DNA of 64,000 nt from an uncultured Arachnia sp. (GTDB lineage Bacteria > Actinomycetota > Actinomycetes > Propionibacteriales > Propionibacteriaceae), in NCBI GenBank assembly GCA_947499145.1, contig CANMNB010000004.1, forward strand, positions 248,001-312,000. The letters are read 5' to 3'. The notes under the pieces were generated by a model. It did no database searches, was not told the DNA's origin, and saw nothing but the letters and a program-made list of their open reading frames with translations. Below are positions 1-8,636 of this stretch, piece by piece. The translations under genes were made by a program, and so were the position numbers. Positions within the stretch are counted from its first letter, which is position 1. Every line of letters begins with the position of its first letter.

Positions 1-1
1 G

Positions 2-988
2 CACCACCTGAAGCTCGCCCGCTTCGGCGACAACATGCGCAACGTCGCCGTCACCGAGGGCGACAAGACCGAGGCCGAGCTGCGTCTGGGCGTCTCCGTC
101 AACACCTGGGGTGTCAACGACCTCGTCGCCGCTGTCGACGCGATCGACGACGCCGCCATCGACGCCCTGGTCGCCGAGTACGAGGAGCTCTACGACGTCG
201 TCCCCGAGCTCCGCAAGGGCGGCGACCGGCACGAGTCCCTGCGCTACGGCGCACGCCAGGAGCTGGGGCTGCTGAGTTTCCTCGAGGGCGGCAACTTCGG
301 CGCCTTCACGACGAACTTCGAGGACCTGGGCGGACTGAAGCAGCTGCCCGGCCTGGCCGTGCAGCGCCTGATGGACGCCGGATACGGATTCGGCGCCGAG
401 GGTGACTGGAAGACGGCCATCCTGGTGCGGCTCGCCAAGGTCATGGGCTACGGCCTCCCCGGTGGTGCCTCGCTGATGGAGGACTACTGCTACGAGATGA
501 CGCCCGGCAAGGAGAAGATCCTCGGAGCCCACATGCTCGAGATCTGCCCGTCCCTGACCTCCGACAAGCCGAAGCTGGAGATCCACCCCCTCGGTATCGG
601 GGACCGCGAGGATCCCGTGCGGCTGGTCTTCGATGCCGACCCGGGCCCCGCCCTCGTCATTGCGATGGCCGACATGCGCGAGCGCTTCCGCCTCACGATG
701 AACGTCGTGACCAACGTGGAGCCAGACGCCCCGCTGCCCAACCTTCCCGTGGCGCGGGCCGTCTGGGAGCCGGCTCCCGACTTCGCCACCTCGGCGGAGT
801 GCTGGCTGATCTCCGGAGCCGCGCACCACACCGCGATGAGCACCGCGACCAGCCGCGAGATGTGGGAGGACTTCGCCGAGATGGCCGAGATGGAACTGGC
901 GGTCATTGACGAGAACACCACCGCGCGTGGCTTCTCGGCCGAGCGCCGGCTGGAGCACGTGTTCCACCGCCTGACCCAGGGCATCTGA
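2..988 (+). CDS. araA: L-arabinose isomerase, C-terminal part (5' end outside window)
   Basis: The reading frame is open from the first bases of the window, so this is the last ~328 residues of a protein normally near 500. It converts L-arabinose to L-ribulose in the cytoplasm, the entry step of arabinose catabolism. The sequence follows E. coli AraA closely: RFGDNMR at the left edge, [14 protein letters not shown] in the middle, and the four metal-site regions in order ([23 protein letters not shown] and GAAHHTA, corresponding to Glu306, Glu333, His350 and His450 of E. coli). A LacI-type regulator begins 10 bp downstream on the same strand, suggesting cotranscription. araB and araD may lie upstream, outside the window. 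Confidence 0.96.
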   Translation, partial: HHLKLARFGDNMRNVAVTEGDKTEAELRLGVSVNTWGVNDLVAAVDAIDDAAIDALVAEYEELYDVVPELRKGGDRHESLRYGARQELGLLSFLEGGNFGAFTTNFEDLGGLKQLPGLAVQRLMDAGYGFGAEGDWKTAILVRLAKVMGYGLPGGASLMEDYCYEMTPGKEKILGAHMLEICPSLTSDKPKLEIHPLGIGDREDPVRLVFDADPGPALVIAMADMRERFRLTMNVVTNVEPDAPLPNLPVARAVWEPAPDFATSAECWLISGAAHHTAMSTATSREMWEDFAEMAEMELAVIDENTTARGFSAERRLEHVFHRLTQGI

Positions 989-998
989 CGGAACGCCC

Positions 999-2006
999 GT
1001 GAGCAGGAGCACCGGCGGGCGCCCGCCCGGCATGATGGCCGTGGCGAGGCTCGCCGGTGTATCCCACCAGACGGTGTCCCGGGTGCTCAACCACCCCGAC
1101 GCGGTGCGACCCGAGACGCGGGCGCGCGTCCAGGCAGCGATGGACGAGCTTGGATACAGCCGGAACCTTGCCGCACGTGCGCTCGTCACCCGACAGACAG
1201 GTCTCATCGGTGTCGTCTGGACCGGCGCCGGCTACTTCGGCCCCTCCAGCACCGTGGCCGGGATCGAAGTGGCGGCACGGTCTGCCGGGTACTCGACCCT
1301 GGTGGGCGCGCTGGGCGCTGACACCGCGACGGAGATGGCCGACGTGGTGCGCAGCTTCCGCGACCGCGGCGTCGAGGGCATCATCGTCGTCGCCCCGCAC
1401 GACCAGATGGCAGGGCTGGCTCGGGACCACGCGCTCGGCATTCCCACCGTTCTCGTGGCCGACGTGGACGGGGAACCGGGCATGCACGCCGTGTCCGTCG
1501 ACCAACGCGAGGGCGCCCGCCTCGCGGTCCAGCTGCTGGTGGATCGCGGGTGTCGCAGCATCCTCCACGTCTCGGGACCGCTCGATTGGTTCGACGCCCG
1601 CGCCCGCATCGACGGGTGGCGCTCCACCCTGGTGGCCAACTCGCTGGACGTTCCCCAGGTCGTCGTGGGCGATTGGGAGGCTGACCGCGGCTATGCACTC
1701 GCCGAACGACTGGCGGACAGCCGGGAACTGCCGGACGGCATCTTCTGTGGCAACGACGCCCTGGCGCTCGGGATGCTGGCCGGCTTCCGCGACCGCGGGG
1801 TCGCCGTCCCCCAGCAGGTCAGTCTGGTCGGATTCGACGACGTCGACGGTGCTGCCTTCTTCGCGCCGCCGTTGACGACGATTCGACAACCCTTCACGGA
1901 ACTGGGCGGCGCGTGCGTCGAGGTGTTGATGCGCGCCATTGGCGGGGCGGAACCGTCCGTCACCAAACTGCCGCCGGAACTGGTCCTGAGGCGCAGCACC
2001 CGCTGA
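999..2006 (+). CDS. LacI-family regulator, probably of arabinose/arabinan genes
   Basis: A 335-residue LacI/GalR-type repressor. The N-terminal helix-turn-helix (MMAVARLAGVSHQTVSRVLN, about residues 12-31) is followed by a hinge and a periplasmic-binding-like effector domain with typical late motifs (GIFCGNDALALGML, VSLVGFDDVDGAAFF). The GTG start lies 10 bp after the araA stop; an in-frame ATG at 1031 is possible but would trim residues before the DNA-binding helices. Its place behind araA and facing the glycosidase run makes L-arabinose or an arabino-oligosaccharide the likely effector; that is inferred from context only. It is more distant from the two other LacI proteins of the window than they are from each other. 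Confidence 0.9.
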   Translation: MSRSTGGRPPGMMAVARLAGVSHQTVSRVLNHPDAVRPETRARVQAAMDELGYSRNLAARALVTRQTGLIGVVWTGAGYFGPSSTVAGIEVAARSAGYSTLVGALGADTATEMADVVRSFRDRGVEGIIVVAPHDQMAGLARDHALGIPTVLVADVDGEPGMHAVSVDQREGARLAVQLLVDRGCRSILHVSGPLDWFDARARIDGWRSTLVANSLDVPQVVVGDWEADRGYALAERLADSRELPDGIFCGNDALALGMLAGFRDRGVAVPQQVSLVGFDDVDGAAFFAPPLTTIRQPFTELGGACVEVLMRAIGGAEPSVTKLPPELVLRRSTR

Positions 2007-2044
2007 GCTCCGTCCCGGGGCAATCCGAACCGGGACGGAGCTCA
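2004..2044. terminator. bidirectional terminator between the araA/lacI unit and the convergent GH51 gene
   Basis: A perfect 15-bp inverted repeat (2004-2018 and 2030-2044) with an 11-nt loop starts in the stop codon of the LacI gene and ends just past the stop of the minus-strand GH51 gene. There is no long U-tract, as is common in high-GC actinobacteria. Its position suits termination in both directions. Confidence 0.8.
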
Positions 2045-2051
2045 GCTGGGT

Positions 2052-3578
2052 TCAGCTGGCGTCGGTTGCGGGCGTGGTCGAGAGCCGGATCATGCTCCAG
2101 CTCACCGGCGGCAGTGAACCGGTCAGCACTCCCTCGTCGAGGGACACGCCGTCGAGGGGTTGCGGTACCACCGAGGTGGAATCCTCCATGGTGGCGTGCC
2201 ACGTGTGGTCCGGGTTCGAGAGCTGGACCGCCTCCACCACCGTCGGCGCGTCGAAGGCGCGCAGGTTGATGCGGAAGTCCGTGGACTCCGTCTGCGAGCG
2301 ATTGACGAGGAACACGGCCAGATCGCCGGTGGCCTTGTCGTGGGTGCCGACGGCGTCCAGCACCGCCACCTCCCCGTACTTCTCGGTCTCGTAGGTCGGG
2401 CCGACGATCGGTACCGCCAGCACATCACCCTGCGCGTATCTGGAGGTCAGGGCGAACGGGTGGAAGATCGTCTGCTTCCACGCCGGGCCGCCCGGCTCCG
2501 TCATGATCGGGGCGATGACGTTGACGAGCTGTGCCAGCGATGCGGCGTGCACGCGGTCCGTGTGCCGGAGGAGCGAGATCAGCAGGTTGCCGACCACGAC
2601 GGAATCCGCGACGTTGTACCGGTCCTCGAGCAGGCGCGGGGCTACCGGCCAGTCGTCGCCCTCGGAGACCTTGGACTCGGCGCGCTTCTGGTACCAGACG
2701 TTCCATTCGTCGAAGGAGATGTTGATCCGCTTCTCGCGCTTGGTGGCGGTGCGCACAGCGTCCGCGGTGGCGACGATGCCCTCGATGAAGCGGTCCATGT
2801 TCACTGCCGAGGCGAGGAAGGAGCCCAGGTCGCCGTCCTCCTCGAAGTAGTAGACGTGGGCCGAGATGTAGTCGACGTAGTCGTAGCTCTCGGTGAGGAC
2901 GATGCGCTCCCAGTCGCCGAAGGTGGGCATCCGGGAGTGCGAGGAACCGCAGGCGACGAGTTGGAGATCCGGATCAACCATGCGCATCGCCCGGGCCACC
3001 TCGGTGGCCAGCCGGCCGTACTCGTCGGGGGTCTTGTGTCCGACCTGCCAGGGGCCGTCCATCTCGTTGCCGAGGCACCACATCTTCACGCGGTAGGGGT
3101 CTTCGACGCCATTGGCGCGGCGCTTCTCAGCCAGGTGGGACCCGCCGGGCACGTTGCAGTACTCGAGGAGGTCGAGCGCCTCCTGGATGCCGCGCGTCCC
3201 CAGGTTGATGGCCATCATGGGCTCCACGTCCGCCTTCGTGCACCAGGCCATGAACTCGTCGGTGCCGAAGGTGTTCGGGTCGGAGGAGTGCCAGGCGAGG
3301 TCGAGGCGGGTGGGCCGCTCGTCAGCGGGTCCGACGCCGTCCTCCCACCGGTAGTTGGAGACGAAGTTGCCGCCCGGGTAGCGGATGGTGCTGACGCCGA
3401 GTTCCCGCACCAGCTCCAGCACGTCGGTGCGGAACCCGTTCTCGTCCGCGCTCGGGTGGTCGGGTTCGTAGATCCCCGTGTACACGCAGCGACCGAGGTG
3501 CTCCACGAAGGACCCGAAGGTGCGCCGCCGTACGGGGCCGACGGAGAAGTCGGGATCGAGGGTGATGCGAGCTGTCAT
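2052..3578 (-). CDS. GH51 alpha-L-arabinofuranosidase (copy A)
   Basis: About 508 residues with no signal peptide, so a cytoplasmic exo-enzyme that removes terminal alpha-L-arabinofuranosyl units from imported oligosaccharides. The (beta/alpha)8 barrel shows RYPGGNF, the acid/base glutamate in WCLGNEMDGPW (Glu172) and the nucleophile in ISFDEWNVWY (Glu291); a C-terminal beta-sandwich follows (about 370-508). The ATG at 3578 is chosen because AGGA/GAGG precedes it and it aligns with the start of the paralogue at 11889-13385. Upstream in-frame codons give no family-like sequence. It is the last gene of the minus-strand glycosidase run, about 50 bp after the GH127 gene. Confidence 0.95.
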   Translation of the reverse strand: MTARITLDPDFSVGPVRRRTFGSFVEHLGRCVYTGIYEPDHPSADENGFRTDVLELVRELGVSTIRYPGGNFVSNYRWEDGVGPADERPTRLDLAWHSSDPNTFGTDEFMAWCTKADVEPMMAINLGTRGIQEALDLLEYCNVPGGSHLAEKRRANGVEDPYRVKMWCLGNEMDGPWQVGHKTPDEYGRLATEVARAMRMVDPDLQLVACGSSHSRMPTFGDWERIVLTESYDYVDYISAHVYYFEEDGDLGSFLASAVNMDRFIEGIVATADAVRTATKREKRINISFDEWNVWYQKRAESKVSEGDDWPVAPRLLEDRYNVADSVVVGNLLISLLRHTDRVHAASLAQLVNVIAPIMTEPGGPAWKQTIFHPFALTSRYAQGDVLAVPIVGPTYETEKYGEVAVLDAVGTHDKATGDLAVFLVNRSQTESTDFRINLRAFDAPTVVEAVQLSNPDHTWHATMEDSTSVVPQPLDGVSLDEGVLTGSLPPVSWSMIRLSTTPATDAS

Positions 3579-3630
3579 GATGTGCCTCTTCCTGCCGCGC
3601 CGGCGGCACCGTGGGTGTAGGTGGTTCGCG

Positions 3631-5553
3631 TCATTCCGTGGGGAGCCAGACGCGCATCGTGCCGCGTCCCCTGTTGCCCCACGCGAAGTAGGGGACCGCG
3701 ACGGCGGTCCCCGCGGGGGAGTGTCCCGTGGGCATGGTGTCGGCCACGTAGGGCCACCACCCCCGATCCTCACGGTCCCGTTGGTGGGCCTCGAATTGGA
3801 GGGTCACGACGGGGAGACCGACGTCCGGGCCGACCGCGACGGACGTTCCCGGCGGGGTCACGAGGTCATCGAGGGACACGGGAGCGTCGAGGCCCTCGAC
3901 GCAGTAGACGAGCGGCCCGCGCTCAAGGGCGACGGAGCGTCGAATGGCGTCGGCCCGCGGATCGCCCACAACCAGGCGTGGCTCCATGGGGAGGATCAGT
4001 TCGATCGTGTCCCCGGCCTCCCAGGCCCGGGTGATCCGCCACCAGCCGCCCTCGGGTGACCCCGGGGCGGGCTCGCCGCCCAGCCGCAAATCCGCTGAGG
4101 GCGCCCACTGGGGGACACGCAACGACAACGTCCACTCGCCGTCGATGTCGGTGTCCTCGACGGTGAGGGTCACCGAGCTGTCCCACGGGTACTCGGTTTC
4201 CGTGCGCAGCCTGACTGTCCCTCCGTCGATCTTCGCCGTGGCGATGCCGCTCCAGTACTGGTGGACGACGACCTCGGAGGACGAGGTGAGAACGCCGTAC
4301 GTGTTGAGCGAGGCGAGGAGCCGCATCACGTTGGGCGGGCAGCAGGCGCAGTGGAACCAGGGCACCCGGCCGTAGTCGCCGTCGTGGCCGCGGTCGAGGT
4401 GACCGTCCCTGACCTGGAGGGGATTGGCGTAGATGTACTTCGTGCCGTCGAGCGAGATCCCTGCCAGGAATCCGTTGTAGAGCGTGCGCTCGAGGAGGTC
4501 GGCGTACTTCGACTCGCCGGTCAGCGCCAGCATCCGGTAGCAGAAGTGGATGGACGCGATCGCTGCGCACGTCTCGGCGTAACTCCGCTCGTTCGGGAGC
4601 TCGTACGGGTCTCCGAATGCCTCGTCCTGGTGATGGGCACCGAGACCGCCGGTGATGTAGGTCTTGGTGCGGGTCATCTGGTCGAAGAGGCGGTCGGCGG
4701 CCAGCGCGAGGCCCTCGTCCCCCGTCTCGGCGGAGACGTCGGCCACTCCGGCCAGCAGGTAGAGCTGCCTGACGGAGTGCCCCTCGACATTCTCGGCCTC
4801 CCGGACGGGGGCGTGGTCCTGGAAGTACTGGGCTCCGAAGCTACCCGCCTCCAGGCTGCCGTGGCCCCTCCGCTCGACGAAGAACCGGGCCGCGTCGAGG
4901 TACCGGGACTCACCGGTCTCCCGGTACAGCTCCACCAGCGCGGTCTCGACCTCCGGATGCCCACCGACGCGGTTGATCCGGCCCTCGCCGGTCCCGAAGG
5001 TCCCCACCACCAAGTCCGCGAACCGCCGTGCGATTCCCAGCAGGCCCTCCTCGCCCGTGGTGCGGTGCCACGCGACGGCGGCCTGGATGAGGTGCCCGGC
5101 GCAGTAGAGCTCGTGGCCCCACTCGAGTTCCTCGAAGCGCATGCCCGGATGCTTGACCTGGTAGTAGCTGTCCAGGTAGCCGTCGGGCTGTTGCACTGCA
5201 AGGAGGAGCTCCTCGGTGGAGGCGCCCTGCTCCTGGAGGCGCCGGCGGACCTCGTCGGGCAGGTCCGGGTCCTGGAAGGTCCAGGCCACGGCTTCCAGCC
5301 ACTTGTAGATGTCGGTGTCCAGGAACCACAGGTTGTTCACGTAGTCGCCCTCGGTCCTTCCCGCAGCGAGCTCAAGGTTGTGGTAGTTGCCGGCCTCGTG
5401 GAGGCGGTCCCAGGCCTGCGGGACGCTGACCTCGCGGTTGATGCGCCGACGCTCGGCCCAGAGCCCGCCGGTGATGTGGGCATCCGTGACCGGGTGGTAT
5501 TTCAGTCGGCTCTCGCGTCCGGGGTGAACGGGTCCTGAAGGTGTCTGTGGCAT
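3631..5553 (-). CDS. GH127 beta-L-arabinofuranosidase
   Basis: About 640 residues without a signal peptide. The family (type enzyme Bifidobacterium longum HypBA1) cleaves terminal beta-L-arabinofuranosyl residues using a zinc-bound cysteine nucleophile. The signature residues are visible: Glu311 (HypBA1 acid/base Glu322), the E-T-C pair at Glu327/Cys329 (Glu338/Cys340) and the CACC motif with Cys404/Cys405 (nucleophile Cys417 and Cys418). Spacing between these matches HypBA1 closely. The ATG at 5553 follows GGAG; the open frame upstream gives no family-like residues. Its presence beside alpha-arabinofuranosidases implies that the substrate has both alpha- and beta-linked arabinose, or that its real activity differs from HypBA1. 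Confidence 0.93.
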   Translation of the reverse strand: MPQTPSGPVHPGRESRLKYHPVTDAHITGGLWAERRRINREVSVPQAWDRLHEAGNYHNLELAAGRTEGDYVNNLWFLDTDIYKWLEAVAWTFQDPDLPDEVRRRLQEQGASTEELLLAVQQPDGYLDSYYQVKHPGMRFEELEWGHELYCAGHLIQAAVAWHRTTGEEGLLGIARRFADLVVGTFGTGEGRINRVGGHPEVETALVELYRETGESRYLDAARFFVERRGHGSLEAGSFGAQYFQDHAPVREAENVEGHSVRQLYLLAGVADVSAETGDEGLALAADRLFDQMTRTKTYITGGLGAHHQDEAFGDPYELPNERSYAETCAAIASIHFCYRMLALTGESKYADLLERTLYNGFLAGISLDGTKYIYANPLQVRDGHLDRGHDGDYGRVPWFHCACCPPNVMRLLASLNTYGVLTSSSEVVVHQYWSGIATAKIDGGTVRLRTETEYPWDSSVTLTVEDTDIDGEWTLSLRVPQWAPSADLRLGGEPAPGSPEGGWWRITRAWEAGDTIELILPMEPRLVVGDPRADAIRRSVALERGPLVYCVEGLDAPVSLDDLVTPPGTSVAVGPDVGLPVVTLQFEAHQRDREDRGWWPYVADTMPTGHSPAGTAVAVPYFAWGNRGRGTMRVWLPTE

Positions 5554-5668
5554 CTCGTCTCCATGCGGCCGGCGTGTCCCCGGTGGGTCGGTGGTCAGTC
5601 TAGGGAGTGCGACGGCGGGTTGCAGGGGATCGAGCAACCCCATCGCCAGGCGGTTGAGGCGGCCGAAC

Positions 5669-5714
5669 ACACAGCATCCGGGCGAGCCGCCGAAGCGGTG
5701 CCCGGATGCTGTGT
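5669..5714 (-). terminator. terminator after the large GH43 gene
   Basis: A 15-bp perfect inverted repeat (5669-5683 and 5700-5714) with a 16-nt loop lies just after the stop codon of the minus-strand GH43 gene and before the GH127 start. It probably separates or attenuates transcription between the two genes. There is no U-tract. Confidence 0.65.
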
Positions 5715-5722
5715 TGGGGGGA

Positions 5723-7996
5723 TCAGCTCCCGGCCAACCCCGCCACCTGGGAGTCGGACAGGACGTCGTCGAAGACCTTCAGCTCATCCATCAGGCCCTG
5801 GTATGGGGTGTCCCACCAGTTGACGCCGAGGGCGAAGACGGCGGAGGAGTCCTTGAGGACGTCGGGGAACCCAGTGCCCTCGTGGACGCGCACCCCGTCC
5901 ACCCAGGCGAGGATGTCGCCCGAGTCCACCGTGAAGGCGACGTGCGTCCACTCACCGGTCGGGATCTGGGAACCGAAGCTGGCGTCGTACCAGGCGGTGC
6001 CGGACCAGACCATCGACTCCATGGGTCCCCCGGGCCCTCGCGGGACCACACTCACCCACGAATCGACGTTCTGTGCAGCGAAGAACGTCGTTGTGTACTG
6101 CGACGTGGCCGTCGGATTGAGCCACAGTGACACCGACCACGTGGGACCGTGCACCAACCCGTCAGGCAGCCGGACGCCGGACGTGCCGTCGAACACGGCC
6201 GCTTGGCCCGCGACGCCGTCGGCGTACGTGATGGCGCCGCCGGCGTTGTCGATGCGGCTCCCGGTGACCGTCCCGGCACCCGCCTGCGGGCTGCTGAGGT
6301 CGCCGTCGAAGTCGTACTCCGCCACCAGCCCGGTCCCGGTCCGGGCGGGCACGGTGACCTGGAAGGTGACCTCTGCCGTGGCGTCTCCGTTGGTGATGGT
6401 GGCAGTCAGCGTCACCGTGGCATCCGCCTCGCCATTGTCCGGGCGGGTCACCACGCCTTGGGGCGAGATGACGGTCGGCATGGAGCTTGTCCAGGCGATG
6501 ACGGAGCCCTGCGTGCCGGCGGTGGGCAGATCGAGGTCGGTTGCGGTGGTGCTGGGCAGGTCCAGGTCCTCCGCCACCCGTTCGACGGCCTCCGCCGGGC
6601 TGACGACCTCGGTGCGGATGCCCCAGAGGGGGGCGCCGCTGTCCTGCAGTCCCGTGAAGGTCCAGATCCATTCGGCCCGATTCGGGTCGAACTGTCGGGA
6701 CAGCTCCGCCTCGACCACATCGCCGTCGAGGTGGAGCAGGATCCGGCTCTGGCCGTCGCGCTCCCACGTCCCGCTGAGTGCGCCGGTGACGTCGCCCTGT
6801 TGGGTGAGGGTGACCTGCTGGGCGGTGTGGACGTCGGCATCGATGTCCTTGGGGGCGTGGTCGACCACGGCCCACGTGCCGACGGCCTCGTGCCGTTTGG
6901 AGGTGCGCGGCTGTTCGCCGCCGTAGCGCAGCGGCGCGATGACCGGCCAGCCCTCCGCGTCGAGGAACATCTCGTGGACCCGAACCTGGTGCAGTTCTCC
7001 CTGTCCCGGGAAGCGGGTGTGGAAGATGAGGTAGGACTGACCGTCGACGGTGATGGGTGAGCTGCCCCCGGGGGAGACGTAGCCGATGCCGCGACCGGTG
7101 CCGGGATCTCCCGGCAGGCGCGCGAACTCGTGGTTCCCCATGAGCTTCACCGCGGTGGGCGCGATGGAGACGTCGTCGAAGAGTGGCAGGTCCGGATCGG
7201 CCTTCACCTCTGCCATGTCCTGGCCGGCCATGTCCACGTAGGGGCCGTCCGGGGCAGTGGATCGCGCGACCCGCACGTTGTATCCGCCGCTGGCGTCCAG
7301 GCCGCCGTAGGTGACGAACAGGTAGTAGTAGCCGGTCTCGGCGTCGTACTGCACCGCCGGGCCCTCGATGCGGGCGTGGTTGCCGCCCCAGAGGTGCGTG
7401 CCGTAGCCCTGGTCGGGCTTCGGGAAGCCGGTGGTCGGGTCGAGTTCGAGGATGAAGATGCCGCCGGAGAAGCTGCCGTAGACCATCCACCAGCGGCCCT
7501 CGGTGTCGGTGAAGACGTCCGGGTCGACGACGTTGGGATGGACGGTGGCGTCGTAGATGGTGCCGTCCTCGCTCTCCTGGCCCCACATGCCGGACTTGAG
7601 GAAGACGCCCTGGTCCTCATAGGGGCCGGTCACCTCGTCGGCGAGGGCCAGCCCCATGGCCGAGAGCGGGGAGTCGCCCCGACAGGCGTTGTAGTACATC
7701 GCGAAGCGGCCGTCGGGCAGCTGCGTGACGTCGGGCGCCCAGAGGGTGTCCGACTGCGCCCACTCGAGCGCCTCCGCGAGCTCCTCGGTGACGTCCTCGA
7801 AGATCGGATTGGCGGGGTTCACCCCCTCGGCCACCTGCTCCCAGGCGACGAGGTCGTCGCTCTTGGCGACCTGCAGGTGGGACCCGAAGACGTAGTGGAC
7901 CCCGTCCACCTCGATGTGGTCCGGATCGTGCACCGTGGCGTCGGCGAACTTGGGCGCGGGGGCCTGGGGCTGGGCCGGTGGGAGTGAACACAGCAC
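5723..7996 (-). CDS. multidomain GH43 endo-1,5-alpha-L-arabinanase; secretion signal missing or broken
   Basis: 757 residues from a GTG start. The GH43 five-bladed propeller (about 18-340) has HDPD near residue 24, VVDPDVF and ARIEGPAV as the catalytic aspartate/aspartate/glutamate regions. A GH43 C-terminal beta domain follows (about 370-465, ending in APLWGIR), then an atrophied bacterial Ig-like domain (about 470-550) and a LamG/concanavalin-like domain (about 555-757). This architecture belongs to secreted enzymes, yet the frame upstream of 7996 closes within nine codons at a TGA. The first residues (MLCSLPPAQPQAPAP) look like the tail of a signal peptide whose hydrophobic core is absent. 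Either the 5' end was lost or a frameshift lies just upstream. The catalytic domains look intact. Confidence 0.85.
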   Translation of the reverse strand: MLCSLPPAQPQAPAPKFADATVHDPDHIEVDGVHYVFGSHLQVAKSDDLVAWEQVAEGVNPANPIFEDVTEELAEALEWAQSDTLWAPDVTQLPDGRFAMYYNACRGDSPLSAMGLALADEVTGPYEDQGVFLKSGMWGQESEDGTIYDATVHPNVVDPDVFTDTEGRWWMVYGSFSGGIFILELDPTTGFPKPDQGYGTHLWGGNHARIEGPAVQYDAETGYYYLFVTYGGLDASGGYNVRVARSTAPDGPYVDMAGQDMAEVKADPDLPLFDDVSIAPTAVKLMGNHEFARLPGDPGTGRGIGYVSPGGSSPITVDGQSYLIFHTRFPGQGELHQVRVHEMFLDAEGWPVIAPLRYGGEQPRTSKRHEAVGTWAVVDHAPKDIDADVHTAQQVTLTQQGDVTGALSGTWERDGQSRILLHLDGDVVEAELSRQFDPNRAEWIWTFTGLQDSGAPLWGIRTEVVSPAEAVERVAEDLDLPSTTATDLDLPTAGTQGSVIAWTSSMPTVISPQGVVTRPDNGEADATVTLTATITNGDATAEVTFQVTVPARTGTGLVAEYDFDGDLSSPQAGAGTVTGSRIDNAGGAITYADGVAGQAAVFDGTSGVRLPDGLVHGPTWSVSLWLNPTATSQYTTTFFAAQNVDSWVSVVPRGPGGPMESMVWSGTAWYDASFGSQIPTGEWTHVAFTVDSGDILAWVDGVRVHEGTGFPDVLKDSSAVFALGVNWWDTPYQGLMDELKVFDDVLSDSQVAGLAGS

Positions 7997-8070
7997 CCGC
8001 CGAAACCGTCCGCCGAAACCGGGTTGCGATCACCGTTTACGGAGCCATCAGAGCGGCAATCACAGGCTCT

Positions 8071-8096
8071 CCACCAAAAACGATCGTTTTCGGTGG
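8071..8096. promoter_or_regulatory. 26-bp palindromic operator, LacI-type
   Basis: CCACC-A-AAAACGATCGTTTT-C-GGTGG is a palindrome with one mismatched pair, centred on a CG-containing core typical of LacI/GalR operators. It lies 75 bp upstream of the GTG start of the large GH43 gene (minus strand), where it could control that gene. Which of the three LacI proteins binds it cannot be told from sequence. Confidence 0.65.
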
Positions 8097-8321
8097 GGAT
8101 GCCGTCGACGTCGACCAGAGGGCCGACACGCCGAGGGATCGCCTGTAGATGCTCACGCTCAGTGGCGTGGTTCCAGGTGAGCAGATTGGCGTCACCCGAG
8201 CGGTCAGGTGGTCCGGTAGACCTCACGGCGAGCCGACCCGGCGGTATCGCCTTCGGAGCGGAATCTGCCGGACTTCGAGCTACACGACGCAATTCCGAGC
8301 AACACGTGCTTCGATACCTAC

Positions 8322-8636
8322 ATGACGAAGAACAAGATCCGCATCGCTTTCACCGCCCTTCTCGTTTCCCTCCTCGCTCTCACTGCCCTCCCCGCTCAGG
8401 CCTGGTCCTAGATGGACTACCAAGAGAACTTCTCCCTGAAATCGAACTGCCAGGCTCGTGGCCAGTGGCTCGTCAAAAACGTCGTCGACCTTGGAGCCTT
8501 CGAGTGTCGCTACAACAGCAAGTCACGCACATACAGACTATGGGTTCTGCGCGATGATGAGTTCGGCTGCCGAACCGCCTTGTCGGCGACCAGGAAGAGC
8601 ATCACTGCTCCGCAGGGATGCGGAGGCAGCGTATGA
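8322..8636 (+). pseudogene. small secreted cysteine-containing protein interrupted by an in-frame TAG
   Basis: From ATG 8322 a textbook signal peptide is encoded (MTKNKIRI, a hydrophobic core, then ALPAQAWS), followed by TAG at 8409-8411. The very next codon, in the same frame, is an ATG (8412) opening 74 residues with four cysteines (NCQ, ECR, GCR, GCG) and a TGA at 8634. Without the TAG this would be a 103-residue exported protein with two possible disulfides. It is either a recent nonsense mutation, a readthrough gene, or a secretion signal cut off from a cytosolic product started at 8412. I recognise no family. No good ribosome-binding site precedes 8322. The stretch is more A/T-rich than its surroundings (34 G/C of 60 in 8461-8520). 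Confidence 0.6.

Noticed and set aside
8409-8411. TAG read as pyrrolysine
   Set aside because: No pyl genes are seen in the window and pyrrolysine use is not expected in this kind of organism; readthrough or mutation is simpler.
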